DNA from: Pusillimonas caeni
Lineage (GTDB): Bacteria > Pseudomonadota > Gammaproteobacteria > Burkholderiales > Burkholderiaceae_B
Assembly (NCBI RefSeq): GCF_003545815.1
Contig: NZ_PDUW01000001.1
Location: 434,001 to 498,000, forward strand
Direction: 5' to 3'
Length of the DNA: 64,000 nucleotides
The notes under the pieces were generated by a model. The model was not told the DNA's origin. It made no database searches and worked only from the letters and a program-made list of their open reading frames with translations. Below are positions 33,696-42,890 of this stretch, in pieces. How positions within the stretch are numbered: position 1 is the first letter of the stretch; the number at the start of each line of letters is the position of its first letter. Made by a program: the position numbers and the translations under genes.

Positions 33696-34712
33696 TCAAC
33701 GCACCGGCAATGGATAGATCAGCCCGCCGTCGTTCCACAAGGCGTTCAGGCCGCGCGGGATCTTGAGCGGGCTTTCCATGCCCACGTTGCGCTCGAAGCT
33801 TTCCCCGTAGTTGCCGACCTGCTTGACGATGTTGTAGGCCCATTTCTCGTCCAGGCCCAGATTTTTGCCGGCCCCCGGCGTCACGCCCAGCAGCCGCCGA
33901 ATGGCCGGATTGTCGCTTTGCAGGTTCTCGTCCACGTTGGCGCTGGTGACGCCGAGCTCCTCCGCCCCCGTCATGGCGTGCAGCGTCCACTTGACGATGT
34001 TCAGCCAGGCATCGTCGCCCTGCCGCACGAAGGGCCCCAGGGGCTCTTTGGAGATGAGCTCGGGCAGCACCACGTAGGCGTCCGGGTCCTGCATGCGGGA
34101 CACTCTGATGGAGGCCAGGCCCGAGGCGTCGGTGGTGAAGGCGTCGCAGCGCCCGGCCGCAAAGGCCTTGACCACCTCGTTGAACTGCTCGATGACCACC
34201 GGCCGGTAGCTGATGCCGTTGGCGCGGGCCCAATCGGCCATGGTGTTTTCGTTCGAGGTGCCGGTCTGCATGCAGATGGACGCCTGGTCCAGCTCTTTGG
34301 CGCTGGTCACGCCCAGCGACTTGTGCACCAGAAAGCCCTGCCCGTCATAGAAGTTGATGCCCGCATGAATAGCGCCCAGTGCCGTGTCGCGCTGCTGCGT
34401 CACACTGGTGTTGCGAGCGAGCAGGTCGATCTCGCCCGACTGCAGGGCCGTGAAGCGTTGCTGCGAATTGAGCGGCACGGCCTTGAACTTGCCGGCGTCG
34501 CCCAGCACCGCCGCCGCCACCGCGCGGCAAAAGTCGATGTCCAGCCCGCGCCATACGCCTTTGTCGTCGGGGGCGGAAAAGCCCGCAAAGCCGGTGGTGA
34601 CGCCGCATTGCACGTGGCCGCGCTGCTTGACGACGTCCAGCGTGTCGGCGCGCGCCGCCTGGGAGCCCAGCAACAAGGCCGACGCCGCCAGGAAACAAGT
34701 AAGGTAACGCAT
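33696..34712 (-). CDS. AapJ-type amino-acid ABC transporter substrate-binding protein (orphan)
   Basis: A 338-residue periplasmic protein of the general L-amino-acid (AapJ/BztA) type, with a signal peptide (residues 1-22) and DTLDVVKQRGHVQCGVTTGFAGFS, GLDIDFCRAVAAAVLGD and the C-terminal YGESFERNVG. No permease or ATPase genes are adjacent; it lies just downstream of the PLP-homeostasis gene on the same strand. Ligand specificity is inferred from family only. Confidence 0.87.
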   Translation of the reverse strand: MRYLTCFLAASALLLGSQAARADTLDVVKQRGHVQCGVTTGFAGFSAPDDKGVWRGLDIDFCRAVAAAVLGDAGKFKAVPLNSQQRFTALQSGEIDLLARNTSVTQQRDTALGAIHAGINFYDGQGFLVHKSLGVTSAKELDQASICMQTGTSNENTMADWARANGISYRPVVIEQFNEVVKAFAAGRCDAFTTDASGLASIRVSRMQDPDAYVVLPELISKEPLGPFVRQGDDAWLNIVKWTLHAMTGAEELGVTSANVDENLQSDNPAIRRLLGVTPGAGKNLGLDEKWAYNIVKQVGNYGESFERNVGMESPLKIPRGLNALWNDGGLIYPLPVR

Positions 34713-34721
34713 GGTTTCTCC

Positions 34722-35426
34722 TCAGTCTGAACCTTGATTCGAGCGCGAGCCGAAAATGGCCGAGCCGATGCGCACCTCGGTGGAGCCCTCTTGGATGGCC
34801 CACTCGAAGTCGCCGCTCATGCCCATGGAAAGCCGCTCCAGCCCCGCATGCCCTTCGTCCCGCATACGGTCGCGCAGCTCGCGCAGCATGCGAAAGCAGG
34901 CGCGCACGGCGCCCTCGTCGGGCGAATTGACCGCCATGGTCATCAAGCCCTTGACACGCATGGTCTGCAAGCCGCCCAGGCGCTCCAGGAAAGCCGGCAG
35001 CGCGGCCGGTTCGAGCCCGAACTTGGAGGGTTCGGGCGACGTCTTGACCTGCACCAGCACGTCGATGACCCGGCCCTCGAGCCGCAGCCGGGCGTCCAGC
35101 GCCTCGGCCAGCGGCCAGCGGTCCAGCGACTGCACTTCGCTGACCAGCCGCGCCGCCTCCTTGGCCTTGTTGGTCTGCAGATGGCCGATCAGCACCCACT
35201 CCGGCTTCAGGTCGGCAAGCTCGCTGTCCTTCTGGCGTACTTCCTGCATGCGGCTCTCGCCGAAACGGCGCACGCCCAGACCGGCGGCCTGCCGCAGCGC
35301 CTCGGGCGGAAAGGTCTTGCTCACGGCCAGCAGCGCGACCTCGCCCGGCGCACGTCCGGCGCGCTCGCAAGCCAGGTCTATGCGCCGGCGGACGGCGGCC
35401 AGCCGTGTTTCCAAAGAGTCTGACAT
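34722..35426 (-). CDS. YggS-family pyridoxal phosphate homeostasis protein
   Basis: A 234-residue PLP-binding alpha/beta-barrel protein. The PLP lysine is in LLAVSKTFP (about residue 36), followed by FGESRMQEV, WVLIGHLQTNKAK and the phosphate-binding end LSMGMSGDFEWAIQEGSTEVRIGSAIFG. YggS proteins buffer free PLP and affect amino-acid metabolism; no enzyme activity is known. ATG 35426 gives the standard start; the frame is open further upstream. It is divergent from the thioesterase gene at 35574. Confidence 0.9.
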   Translation of the reverse strand: MSDSLETRLAAVRRRIDLACERAGRAPGEVALLAVSKTFPPEALRQAAGLGVRRFGESRMQEVRQKDSELADLKPEWVLIGHLQTNKAKEAARLVSEVQSLDRWPLAEALDARLRLEGRVIDVLVQVKTSPEPSKFGLEPAALPAFLERLGGLQTMRVKGLMTMAVNSPDEGAVRACFRMLRELRDRMRDEGHAGLERLSMGMSGDFEWAIQEGSTEVRIGSAIFGSRSNQGSD

Positions 35427-35573
35427 CAGTAATCCCACGATGGCATAATCTGGCGACGGCAAAGCGCAATGCCTTGCCGCCGCGATTGTCGAAGCGCTTG
35501 CGCGCAAACGGATGCCGACAGTTTAGTGCACTTGCCGGCCGCCGCCCCTTCCCAACCTGCGTCCCTTATTGCC

Positions 35574-36062
35574 ATGAACGATTCGGCCCACCAGATTTCG
35601 ATGACCATATTGATGACGCCCGACATGGCCAATTTCTCGGGCAATGTGCATGGCGGCGCCATCCTCAAGCATCTGGACCAGGTCGCCTACGCCTGCGCCA
35701 GCCGCTACGCGGGCGCGTATGTGGTCACGCTTTCGGTCGACCAGGTCATGTTCCGCCAACCCATACACGTGGGCGAGCTGGTCACCTTCTATGCATCGGT
35801 CAATTACACCGGCCGCACCTCGATGGAGATCGGCATCAAGGTCGTCACCGAGGACATCCGGCGCAAGCTGGTGCGCCACACCAACAGCTGCTACTTCACC
35901 ATGATTGCCGTGGACGAACACGGCACGCCCGTGCCCGTGCCGCCGCTGCAACCGGCGGACGACGAGGCGCGGGCGCGGTTCCAGGCCGCGCAGCTGCGGC
36001 GCGAACTGCGCCAGGAGATGGAAAGCCGCCACCTGCGCATCAAGGCGGCGGACCAGGCCTGA
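35574..36062 (+). CDS. YciA-like hotdog-fold acyl-CoA thioesterase
   Basis: A 162-residue protein with the hotdog helix NVHGGAILKHLDQVAYACASRYAG, whose aspartate is the catalytic residue in the YciA/BACH group, followed by VVTLSVDQVMFRQPIHVGELV. It hydrolyses acyl-CoAs; chain preference cannot be told. The C-terminal 40 residues are charged and helical. ATG 35574 is chosen because family members start there; the open frame reaches 35469. Confidence 0.87.
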   Translation: MNDSAHQISMTILMTPDMANFSGNVHGGAILKHLDQVAYACASRYAGAYVVTLSVDQVMFRQPIHVGELVTFYASVNYTGRTSMEIGIKVVTEDIRRKLVRHTNSCYFTMIAVDEHGTPVPVPPLQPADDEARARFQAAQLRRELRQEMESRHLRIKAADQA

Positions 36063-36144
36063 ACGCCCGGCATGGCGAGCCCATGAGCCTGCGGCCGATG
36101 CGGCCGCCTTGTCGACAGCAAGGACGCGGGACGCGGGGCGAAGG

Positions 36145-37440
36145 CTAAAGAATCATGCCCGCGGCCGCCGTCTGATGGGTGGCGGTGTCGATCAAGATGA
36201 AGGAGCCGGTTGCCGCGACGCTGGCATAAGCGTCCAAGGCGAGCGCGTCGCGCGTGCTCAGCGAAATCCGCCCGATGTCGTTCATCTGCAGGCTGTCGGC
36301 CGACCCGGCATGCTGCAGTTCATGGATGTCGCGCCGGGTATGCACGGCCCGGATGCGCGCCTTGGTCAGACGGGTGCCCTGCTTGAGCCAATACTGGCGG
36401 GCCGGATTGAGCGCCTGCTGGTCCAACCAGCAGATCTCGGCTTCGAAGGCGCTGGAGATGCGCGGTTCGTCGTCGGCCGGCGCGATGAGGTCGCCGCGGG
36501 AAACGTCGACGTCCCGATCCAGGACGAGGGTGACGCTGTCGCCCGCGCGCGCCTGCTCGATGTCGCGATCGAAGGCGATGAGGCGCGCCACCCGGGCCGG
36601 CACGCCCGACGGCAGCACCTTGACCTCGTCGCCCGCGCGCAAGGCGCCGCTGGCCAGCTGGCCGGCGTAGCCGCGAAAATCGTCTTTCGAGTCGCCGCCA
36701 TGCCGGATGACCCACTGCACGAAAAAGCGTGCGGGCCCATGCAGCGCCAGATCGGCTATGGGCAATTCTTCGAGCAGGGCCAGCAGCGGCGGGCCGTCAT
36801 ACCACGGCGTATTGGAGGAAGCCTGCACGACGTTGTCGCCCTTGAGGGCCGAGATGGGGACGATGTGGAATTCGTCGATGCCCAGCTTGGCGGCCAGGTC
36901 GGCATACGACGCTCGTATGCGCTCGAACGCGCCCTGTTCCCAGTCGATCAGGTCCATCTTGTTGACGGCCACGATGATGTGCCGGATGCCCAGCAGGGTC
37001 GCCAGGGCGCTGTGGCGCCGCGTCTGGGCCAGCAGCCGGCCGTCGCGCGCGCGGCCGGCGTCGATCAGGATGATGGCCGCCTGGGCCGTCGAGGCTCCGG
37101 TCACCATGTTGCGGGTGTACTGCTCGTGCCCCGGCGCGTCGGCTACGATGAACTTGCGCCGCGGCGTGGCGAAGTAGCGGTAGGCCACGTCGATGGTGAT
37201 GCCCTGCTCGCGCTCCGCCTCCAGGCCGTCGGTCAGCAGGGCCAGGTCGGGTCCGTCAGCCTGCACGCGCTTGTACTTGCTGCGCGAGATGGCCTCGAGC
37301 TGGTCGGCGAAGACGCCCTTGCTGTCGAACAGCAATCGGCCGATGAGGGTGGACTTGCCGTCGTCCACCGAGCCGGCGGTGATAAAGCGCAGCACCTGCG
37401 TGTCGGCGGCAACGGCCCAGGGTTCGTGTACGGCGTTCAT
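36145..37440 (-). CDS. cysN: Sulfate adenylyltransferase GTPase subunit
   Basis: A 431-residue EF-Tu-like GTPase that drives ATP sulfurylase. The P-loop is GSVDDGKSTLIGRLL, the switch region DAPGHEQYTRNM, and base recognition NKMDLIDW. It ends after the third beta-barrel domain and carries no CysC kinase fusion, fitting the APS-reductase route of this operon. The start codon shares a base with the cysD stop (TGATG). The frame is open upstream inside cysD, but ATG 37440 gives the right protein. Confidence 0.95.
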   Translation of the reverse strand: MNAVHEPWAVAADTQVLRFITAGSVDDGKSTLIGRLLFDSKGVFADQLEAISRSKYKRVQADGPDLALLTDGLEAEREQGITIDVAYRYFATPRRKFIVADAPGHEQYTRNMVTGASTAQAAIILIDAGRARDGRLLAQTRRHSALATLLGIRHIIVAVNKMDLIDWEQGAFERIRASYADLAAKLGIDEFHIVPISALKGDNVVQASSNTPWYDGPPLLALLEELPIADLALHGPARFFVQWVIRHGGDSKDDFRGYAGQLASGALRAGDEVKVLPSGVPARVARLIAFDRDIEQARAGDSVTLVLDRDVDVSRGDLIAPADDEPRISSAFEAEICWLDQQALNPARQYWLKQGTRLTKARIRAVHTRRDIHELQHAGSADSLQMNDIGRISLSTRDALALDAYASVAATGSFILIDTATHQTAAAGMIL

Positions 37441-38348
37441 CAGAAATATCCTTCTTTCTTGCGCTGCTCCATCGAGGCCTCGGACGTCTGGTCGTCCAGC
37501 CGGGTGGCGCCGCGCTCGGTGATGGTGGTGATGGCGGTTTCGGCGATGATTTCCAGCGGGGTGCAGGCCGTGGAAGCCACCGGGCAGGTGCACGAGATGT
37601 CGCCCACGGTTCTGAACCGCACGGTGCGCAGCTCCGGGGTTTCGCCCTCTTTGGGCGGCGTCAGCGGCGTCACCGGCACCAGCAGACCCTGGCGCTGCAC
37701 GACATTGCGCTCATGAGCGTAGTAGATGGAGGGCAGGCTCAGTTCTTCGCGCGCGATGTATTGCCACACGTCCAGCTCGGTCCAGTTGGATATGGGAAAC
37801 ACCCGCATGTTCTCGCCGGGATAGACCTTGGTGTTGAAGAGATTCCAGAGCTCGGGACGCTGGGCCTTGGGGTCCCACTGGCCGAACTCGTTGCGGAAGG
37901 AGAAGACGCGCTCTTTGGCGCGGGCTTTTTCTTCGTCGCGCCGGGCGCCCCCTATGCAGGCGTCGAAGCCGAACTCATCGATGGCTTCGAGCAAGGTGGT
38001 GGCCTGGGCGGCATTGCGCGAGTCGGTGTGCTTGCGCAGCACGACGGTGCCCCGGGCGATGGAGTCTTCGACAGAGCGCACGATCAGGTTCTCGCCCAGC
38101 TCGGCGGCGCGGCGGTCACGAAACTGGATGACTTCGTCGAAGTTGTGCCCCGTGTCGATGTGCATCAGCGGGAAAGGAAAGCGTCCTGGCCGGAACGCTT
38201 TTTCGGCCAGGCGCAGCAGCACGACGGAATCCTTGCCGCCCGAGAAAAGCAGGACGGGGCGCTCGCACTCGGCCGCCACCTCGCGCAAGATGTAGATGGC
38301 TTCGGATTCGAGCCAGTCCAGATGCGTCCTCGACGACAGATCACCCAT
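37440..38348 (-). CDS. cysD: Sulfate adenylyltransferase small subunit
   Basis: A 302-residue PP-loop ATP pyrophosphatase forming APS from sulfate and ATP. The PP-loop LFSGGKDSVVLLRLAEKAF, then PLMHIDTGHNFDEVI and the late SNWTELDVWQYI are diagnostic. It overlaps cysH by 8 bases upstream and cysN by one base downstream, so cysHDN are one operon for assimilatory sulfate reduction. Confidence 0.95.
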   Translation of the reverse strand: MGDLSSRTHLDWLESEAIYILREVAAECERPVLLFSGGKDSVVLLRLAEKAFRPGRFPFPLMHIDTGHNFDEVIQFRDRRAAELGENLIVRSVEDSIARGTVVLRKHTDSRNAAQATTLLEAIDEFGFDACIGGARRDEEKARAKERVFSFRNEFGQWDPKAQRPELWNLFNTKVYPGENMRVFPISNWTELDVWQYIAREELSLPSIYYAHERNVVQRQGLLVPVTPLTPPKEGETPELRTVRFRTVGDISCTCPVASTACTPLEIIAETAITTITERGATRLDDQTSEASMEQRKKEGYF

Positions 38349-39078
38349 TTTCTTTCACCTTCACAAATCTGATATTGCTTTCATGCAGGCCGCACTCTTT
38401 GGACGCGGCCTGTTCCCACCACCAGCGGCCGGCGCGCGGGTGCTCGCCGGGCCGAACCGCGCGCGTACAGGGGTCGCAGCCTATGGAGGGATAGCCCTGG
38501 TCGTGCAGCGGGTTGTACGGGATATCGCGAGCGCGAATCACGGCCCACACCTGGGCGTCGGACCAGGATGCCAGGGGGTTGTATTTATGCAGGCCGAATG
38601 TCCGGTCGTATTCGGCCTCCTGCAGGTCGGCCCGGGTCACGGACTGGTCGCGGTGCTGGCCGGTCAGCCAGGCGCTACGGCCCGCCAGGACGCGGCGCAG
38701 CGGCTCGACCTTGCGGATGCCGCAACAGGCTTTGCGCAGCTCGATACTGTCATAGAAGGCGAATTCGCCGTGCCGGGCGACGTGCTCTTTCACGGCTTCG
38801 GGCTCGGGATGCACGACGCGCAGGGCGACCCCATAGCGCTGGCTGATGCGGCCGACCATGGCAAGCGTTTCGGGATGCAGGCGGCCGGTGTCGAGCGTGA
38901 ATATTTCGATGGGCAGCTGTGCCTCGAAAATCGCGTGGGTCAGCACCATGTCCTCGGCCGCCAGAGAAGAGGCGAACACGGCATCGGGGTGCCGGGCGCT
39001 GATGGCGGCGAGGGTATCGAGCAGGGCCAGCCACTTTTGGCGGGTTTCCTGGTCGAGCAGAGGTGTGGCGGTGGTCAA
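38341..39078 (-). CDS. cysH: Assimilatory adenylyl-sulfate (APS) reductase
   Basis: A 245-residue thioredoxin-dependent reductase releasing sulfite. The paired cysteines CCGIRKVEPL (about residues 137-146) and GCDPCTRAV (about 219-227) bind a 4Fe-4S cluster, which marks APS rather than PAPS reductase, and the catalytic cysteine lies in KECGLHE at the C-terminus. This agrees with the lack of an APS kinase in the operon. Confidence 0.93.
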   Translation of the reverse strand: MTTATPLLDQETRQKWLALLDTLAAISARHPDAVFASSLAAEDMVLTHAIFEAQLPIEIFTLDTGRLHPETLAMVGRISQRYGVALRVVHPEPEAVKEHVARHGEFAFYDSIELRKACCGIRKVEPLRRVLAGRSAWLTGQHRDQSVTRADLQEAEYDRTFGLHKYNPLASWSDAQVWAVIRARDIPYNPLHDQGYPSIGCDPCTRAVRPGEHPRAGRWWWEQAASKECGLHESNIRFVKVKENG

Positions 39079-39118
39079 GCTGTTCCCTATCCTTTCTGTG
39101 CCGCCCGCTCCGGCGAGG

Positions 39119-39138
39119 CCGCCCGGCCTTCCGGGCGG
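39119..39138. repeat. GC-rich hairpin in the cysH leader
   Basis: ccgcccgg-cctt-ccgggcgg, a perfect 8-bp stem with a 4-base loop, about 40 bases upstream of the cysH start in the 182-base gap to the pseudouridine synthase gene. There is no run of T on the cysH-sense strand after it. It could shape the mRNA leader or terminate the upstream transcript; function unknown. Confidence 0.45.
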
Positions 39139-39260
39139 TTCGATGCGCGCGAAGGCGCGAGCAGGCGGCGACGGGACAGGCGCAGCACGCGCTCGCCCCG
39201 TATTCGTTCAGAGAGGGATAGTTTGGAGGGATGGGGGCGGTCTAGGGAACTACTTAATCG

Positions 39261-40241
39261 TTAGGTGTTTATGGCGTCTGGGTATTTGGGAGCATTCATT
39301 ACCCCGCGCCCCCCAGCTAAAGAACACAGTTCCCGCCGGGACTCGAACCGGCGAGGCTGGCGGCTGAAGGGATCGACAAACGCCACGGCCCGGGCCAGCA
39401 GCTGCAAGGGCCGGCTGTAGTCGTCCTCCATGGGCGGCGGCTGCCAGCGGGGATAGAAAGTGTCGTTGCAAATGGGAATGCCCAGGGCGCTCATGTGGGC
39501 GCGCAATTGGTGCTTGCGGCCGGTGGTGGGCAGCAGGCGGTAATGAGCCAGGGGACCGCAGCGGGCGATCAGCTCGATGCGGGTCTCGCTATTGGGCTTG
39601 CCCGGGGTTTCCACCACGGTGAAATGCGGCTCGCCGGGCTCCAGGCGGCTTCGATGGACGTAGGGCAGCGGAAGATCGTCGCGCCATGGGGCGATGGCTT
39701 CGTATTCCTTTGCGACCTCCCGGGACTGGAACAGGCTTTGATAAGCCCCCCGGCTGGCCGGATCGCGGCAGAACAGCATGACGCCGGCGGTGTCGCGGTC
39801 GAGCCGGTGCACGGGGGTCAGACCGGGCAGGCCGAAGCGGTCGCGCAAGCGGGTCAAGGCGGTTTCGCGCAGGTGGCGTCCGCCCGGGATGCTGGCCAGG
39901 AAATGAGGCTTGTCGATGACGATGATCCGGTCGTCGGCATGCAGTATGTCCAGCTCGAAGGGCACCACCGGCTCGTCCGGCACGATGCGGTAGTACCAGA
40001 GCCAGCGATGTGGGACGTAAGGCGAGTCGGGCCGCTGGGGCGAGCCGGCTTCATCGACGATGTCGCCGTTCTCCAGCCTTTGGCGCAGCAGGTCGGCGGG
40101 CATGAAGCGGAAGCGTTCAGCCAGGAAATCGAATACCGTGGCCCACGGCCCCATGGGCAAATAGACCCGGCTGGGCGCAATGCCGTCGCGCACCGGCAGC
40201 GGCGCGCCCGCCATCAGGCGGGCATTGCGCAGCGACCTCAT
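39261..40241 (-). CDS. RluA-family pseudouridine synthase
   Basis: A 326-residue RNA pseudouridine synthase. The catalytic motif is VHRLDRDTAGVMLFCRD, preceded by VIDKPHFLASIPGGRH and followed by TTGRKHQLRAHMSALG. The N-terminal part resembles the group without an S4 domain that acts on rRNA or tRNA; the exact target is not clear. ATG 40241 overlaps the rmuC stop (ATGA), which decides the start over ATG 40214. The frame is open further upstream inside rmuC. Confidence 0.88.
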   Translation of the reverse strand: MRSLRNARLMAGAPLPVRDGIAPSRVYLPMGPWATVFDFLAERFRFMPADLLRQRLENGDIVDEAGSPQRPDSPYVPHRWLWYYRIVPDEPVVPFELDILHADDRIIVIDKPHFLASIPGGRHLRETALTRLRDRFGLPGLTPVHRLDRDTAGVMLFCRDPASRGAYQSLFQSREVAKEYEAIAPWRDDLPLPYVHRSRLEPGEPHFTVVETPGKPNSETRIELIARCGPLAHYRLLPTTGRKHQLRAHMSALGIPICNDTFYPRWQPPPMEDDYSRPLQLLARAVAFVDPFSRQPRRFESRRELCSLAGGRGVMNAPKYPDAINT

Positions 40242-41899
40242 GGCCTGTGGGAAGCCCCGCTGCCGGGCTCCGCCTCGTCGAATGCATCGCTTCGACCAGG
40301 CGCTGCATCCTGCCCCGACATGTCCGCTTGCCCGGTTGCGCCCTGCTCCGGCGTCTCGGGCTGTTGCAGTTCCCCATCCTGCCCGGCCGAATCGCTTTTT
40401 TCCAGCAGCGGCGCAGAGACGATGAGCTCCAGCTTTTCGGTCTGGAAGTCGGTGTGCAGGGGTTCGAGCTCGGGCATGGTCTTGTTGGCCTTGGCCGAAA
40501 GCTCGTTGAACCGCGAAGCCTTGCCGTACAGGCCCTGGCGGCCCGCCAGGGAGGTGACGGTGCGGTTGTAGTGGTTGCTGACCGTGCCCAGGGTGTCGCC
40601 CAGCTTCTTGAGGTTCTCGGCCACCACCACGACCTGGTTGTAGATTTCGCCGGCGCGGGCGCTGAGTTCGTGCGCCTCCTGGTTGCTGCGGGCGATGCGC
40701 CACAGGTTGGCGACAGTGCGCAGGATGGGCATCAGCGTGGTGTGCGACACCATCACCACATTGCGCTGATAGCCATAGTCGAACAGATCGCGGTTGTGCT
40801 TGAGCGCCTCGATGTAGGCCGGTTCGATGGGCATGAACATCAGTACGAAGCTGGGGCTGCGCATGCCGATGAGGTTGCTGTAGTCTTTGCGTGACAGGTC
40901 GTCGATGTGATTGCGCACGGCCTTGACGTGCGCATCCAGCGCCGCCCGCTGCTCGGCCTCGGCTTCTGCGCCGATGGCGCGGTCGTAGTCCACCAGCGAG
41001 ACCTTGCTGTCGATGACCATGTGCTTGTCGTCCGGCAGCTTGACGATGAAGTCGGGATGGCGGTGATTGCCGGCTTCGTCCTTGAAGTGGGCCTGGGCCT
41101 CGTAGTGGTCGCCCGGCATCAGGCCGGCCAATTGCAGGCTGCGTTCGAGCTGTATCTCGCCCCAGTTGCCGGTGGTTTTTTTCTCGCCCCGCAAGGCGCT
41201 GGCCAGGGTGCTCGCCTCGGTACTCATTTTCAGGCCGATCTCGAGCACCTGCTTGATTTCCGTACCCAGCGCCGCATTGCCCTTGACGGCCTCGTCATGC
41301 ACCTGGTTGATGCGCTGCTGGAAACCGTGAATCTGTTCGCGGAAGGGCTTGAGCAGCGCGTCGAGCGAAGCCTGGCTGGTATGGGCGAAGGTCTTGCCCT
41401 TTTCTTCGAGGATCTGGTTGGCCAGGTTCTGGAATTCGGTCTTGAGCTGCTGGCGGGACTGCTCGAGCGACTGCTTGAGTTCTTCATAGCCGGCCAGCTT
41501 CTCGGCATGGGTGGCCTGCAGGCTGGAGAGCTCTTTTTCGGCGTCGGCAAGCCGCTGAGTGGCGGCATGCAGGGATTCTTCCTTGGCGGTCAGGCCCTGG
41601 CGCGCCTCGACCAGCCGTTCGCGCAGTCCCGCCGCATCCGCCAGCGCATGCGCCAGTTCGCGGTCGAGCCGGTTTTTTTCATCGGCCAGCGCCTGAAGCC
41701 GTTGTTCGGCCTGGCTCAGCCCGGCCTGTAGGCGTTCGGCGCTGCTTCGATGCTGTTCGATGGCGGCCTCGGCCACAGCCAGGCGCGAACGAACGGCGGC
41801 GGCCTCGCGCCGCGCATATAGGAAATAGCCCACGAGGCCGGCCAGCAGGCCGGCGACGAACAGCAACACACCCGCGAGCGAAGAAGATATCTGTACCAC
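40238..41899 (-). CDS. rmuC: DNA recombination protein RmuC
   Basis: A 553-residue protein: one N-terminal membrane segment (about residues 5-25), a long coiled coil (30-190) and the RmuC nuclease-like domain with HRHPDFIVKLPDDKHMVIDSKVSLVDYDRA. RmuC limits inversions at short repeats. Translation seems to begin at GTG 41899, with AGGG before it; an in-frame ATG at 41974 lies inside panB. The C-terminal 60 residues are Gln/Glu/Ala-rich and unlike the conserved core. Confidence 0.88.
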   Translation of the reverse strand: MVQISSSLAGVLLFVAGLLAGLVGYFLYARREAAAVRSRLAVAEAAIEQHRSSAERLQAGLSQAEQRLQALADEKNRLDRELAHALADAAGLRERLVEARQGLTAKEESLHAATQRLADAEKELSSLQATHAEKLAGYEELKQSLEQSRQQLKTEFQNLANQILEEKGKTFAHTSQASLDALLKPFREQIHGFQQRINQVHDEAVKGNAALGTEIKQVLEIGLKMSTEASTLASALRGEKKTTGNWGEIQLERSLQLAGLMPGDHYEAQAHFKDEAGNHRHPDFIVKLPDDKHMVIDSKVSLVDYDRAIGAEAEAEQRAALDAHVKAVRNHIDDLSRKDYSNLIGMRSPSFVLMFMPIEPAYIEALKHNRDLFDYGYQRNVVMVSHTTLMPILRTVANLWRIARSNQEAHELSARAGEIYNQVVVVAENLKKLGDTLGTVSNHYNRTVTSLAGRQGLYGKASRFNELSAKANKTMPELEPLHTDFQTEKLELIVSAPLLEKSDSAGQDGELQQPETPEQGATGQADMSGQDAAPGRSDAFDEAEPGSGASHRP

Positions 41900-41903
41900 G
41901 TGT

Positions 41904-42731
41904 TCAGCCCTGCTTCTTGACGCCGAAGCAGTTTTCCAGCGCCGGGAAGGCGCCTGAACGCACTTCGTCGGCATACTGCCCCACCGCCTGGCTGATCAGC
42001 GCGCCCACGTCGGCGAACTGGCGGGCGAACTTGGGAATGCGGCCGCCCGTGAGGCCCAGGATGTCTTCAGTGACCAGGATCTGTCCGTCGCAGTCGGGCG
42101 AGGCGCCGATGCCGATGGTGGGAATGGAAACGTCTTCGGTGATGCGCCGCGCCAGCCCTTCGGCGACGCCCTCGAGCACCAGGCCGAAAGCCCCCGCTTT
42201 TTCGTGGGCCAGGGCGTCGTTGTAGATGCGCTCGGCCGATTCGTCGGTCATGCCCTGGGCCTTGAAGCCGCCCATGGTATTGACGTACTGAGGCATGAGC
42301 CCCACGTGGGCCAGCACCGGAATGCCGCGCTCGACCAGGAATTCGGTGGTGGGCGCCAGGGCGGCGCCGCCTTCCATCTTGACGCCGGCCACGCCCGACA
42401 GCGCCAGCATGCGGGCGGCGCTTTGAAAGGCCTGCGACGGCGACTCTTGGTAGGTGCCGAAAGGCATGTCCACGATGATGCAGGCCCGGCGCGTGGACCG
42501 CACCACCGCCGCCGCGTGCGCGGCCATCTGCTCCAGCGTGATGCCCAGCGTGCTGGGCATGTCGTAGCCCACCATGGCGGTGGAGTCGCCAATGAGAATC
42601 ATGTCGAGGTGTTCGTCGAGCAAGCGGGCAAAGGGCGCGCTATAAGAGGTGAGCGAAGCGATTTTCTGCTCGCCTTTATAAGCCATGAGTTGCGGCACGC
42701 TGATGCGCTTGACTTCGGTATGGATGCTCAC
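41904..42731 (-). CDS. panB: 3-methyl-2-oxobutanoate hydroxymethyltransferase
   Basis: A 275-residue enzyme making ketopantoate in pantothenate synthesis. [24 protein letters not shown] with metal-binding aspartate, GGAALAPTT and [24 protein letters not shown] are PanB motifs. AAGGAG seven bases before a GTG at 42731 decides the start; an in-frame ATG at 42806 lacks a ribosome site. panC is not adjacent in this window. Confidence 0.93.
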   Translation of the reverse strand: MSIHTEVKRISVPQLMAYKGEQKIASLTSYSAPFARLLDEHLDMILIGDSTAMVGYDMPSTLGITLEQMAAHAAAVVRSTRRACIIVDMPFGTYQESPSQAFQSAARMLALSGVAGVKMEGGAALAPTTEFLVERGIPVLAHVGLMPQYVNTMGGFKAQGMTDESAERIYNDALAHEKAGAFGLVLEGVAEGLARRITEDVSIPTIGIGASPDCDGQILVTEDILGLTGGRIPKFARQFADVGALISQAVGQYADEVRSGAFPALENCFGVKKQG

Positions 42732-42890
42732 GTACTGCTCCTTGAAATAAACGGCACGCCGCGTCCGGACGAAATGCGGACGCCTCTTCGGCATGCTTTG
42801 TAACATACGTATAATCGGTCACGACGAACCTGCGCCGGCCGTTTTTGCGCCAGGTCCAGCATAACCCGTTCACGCATCACGGAGAGCACT

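Noticed and set aside
35905-37716. Long open frame on the plus strand, 603 codons
   Set aside because: It runs antisense through cysN and into cysD without motifs; the minus-strand genes are unambiguous.
39331-39358. T-arm-like sequence (complement of ggttcgagtccc) suggesting a tRNA
   Set aside because: The five-base stem does not pair properly around the loop, no acceptor, D or anticodon arms are found, and the bases encode the conserved-looking end of the RluA-family protein.
41230-41568. Possible extra gene overlapping rmuC
   Set aside because: It is a shifted-frame reading of the RmuC coiled coil, rich in Ser/Arg/Pro with no domain.
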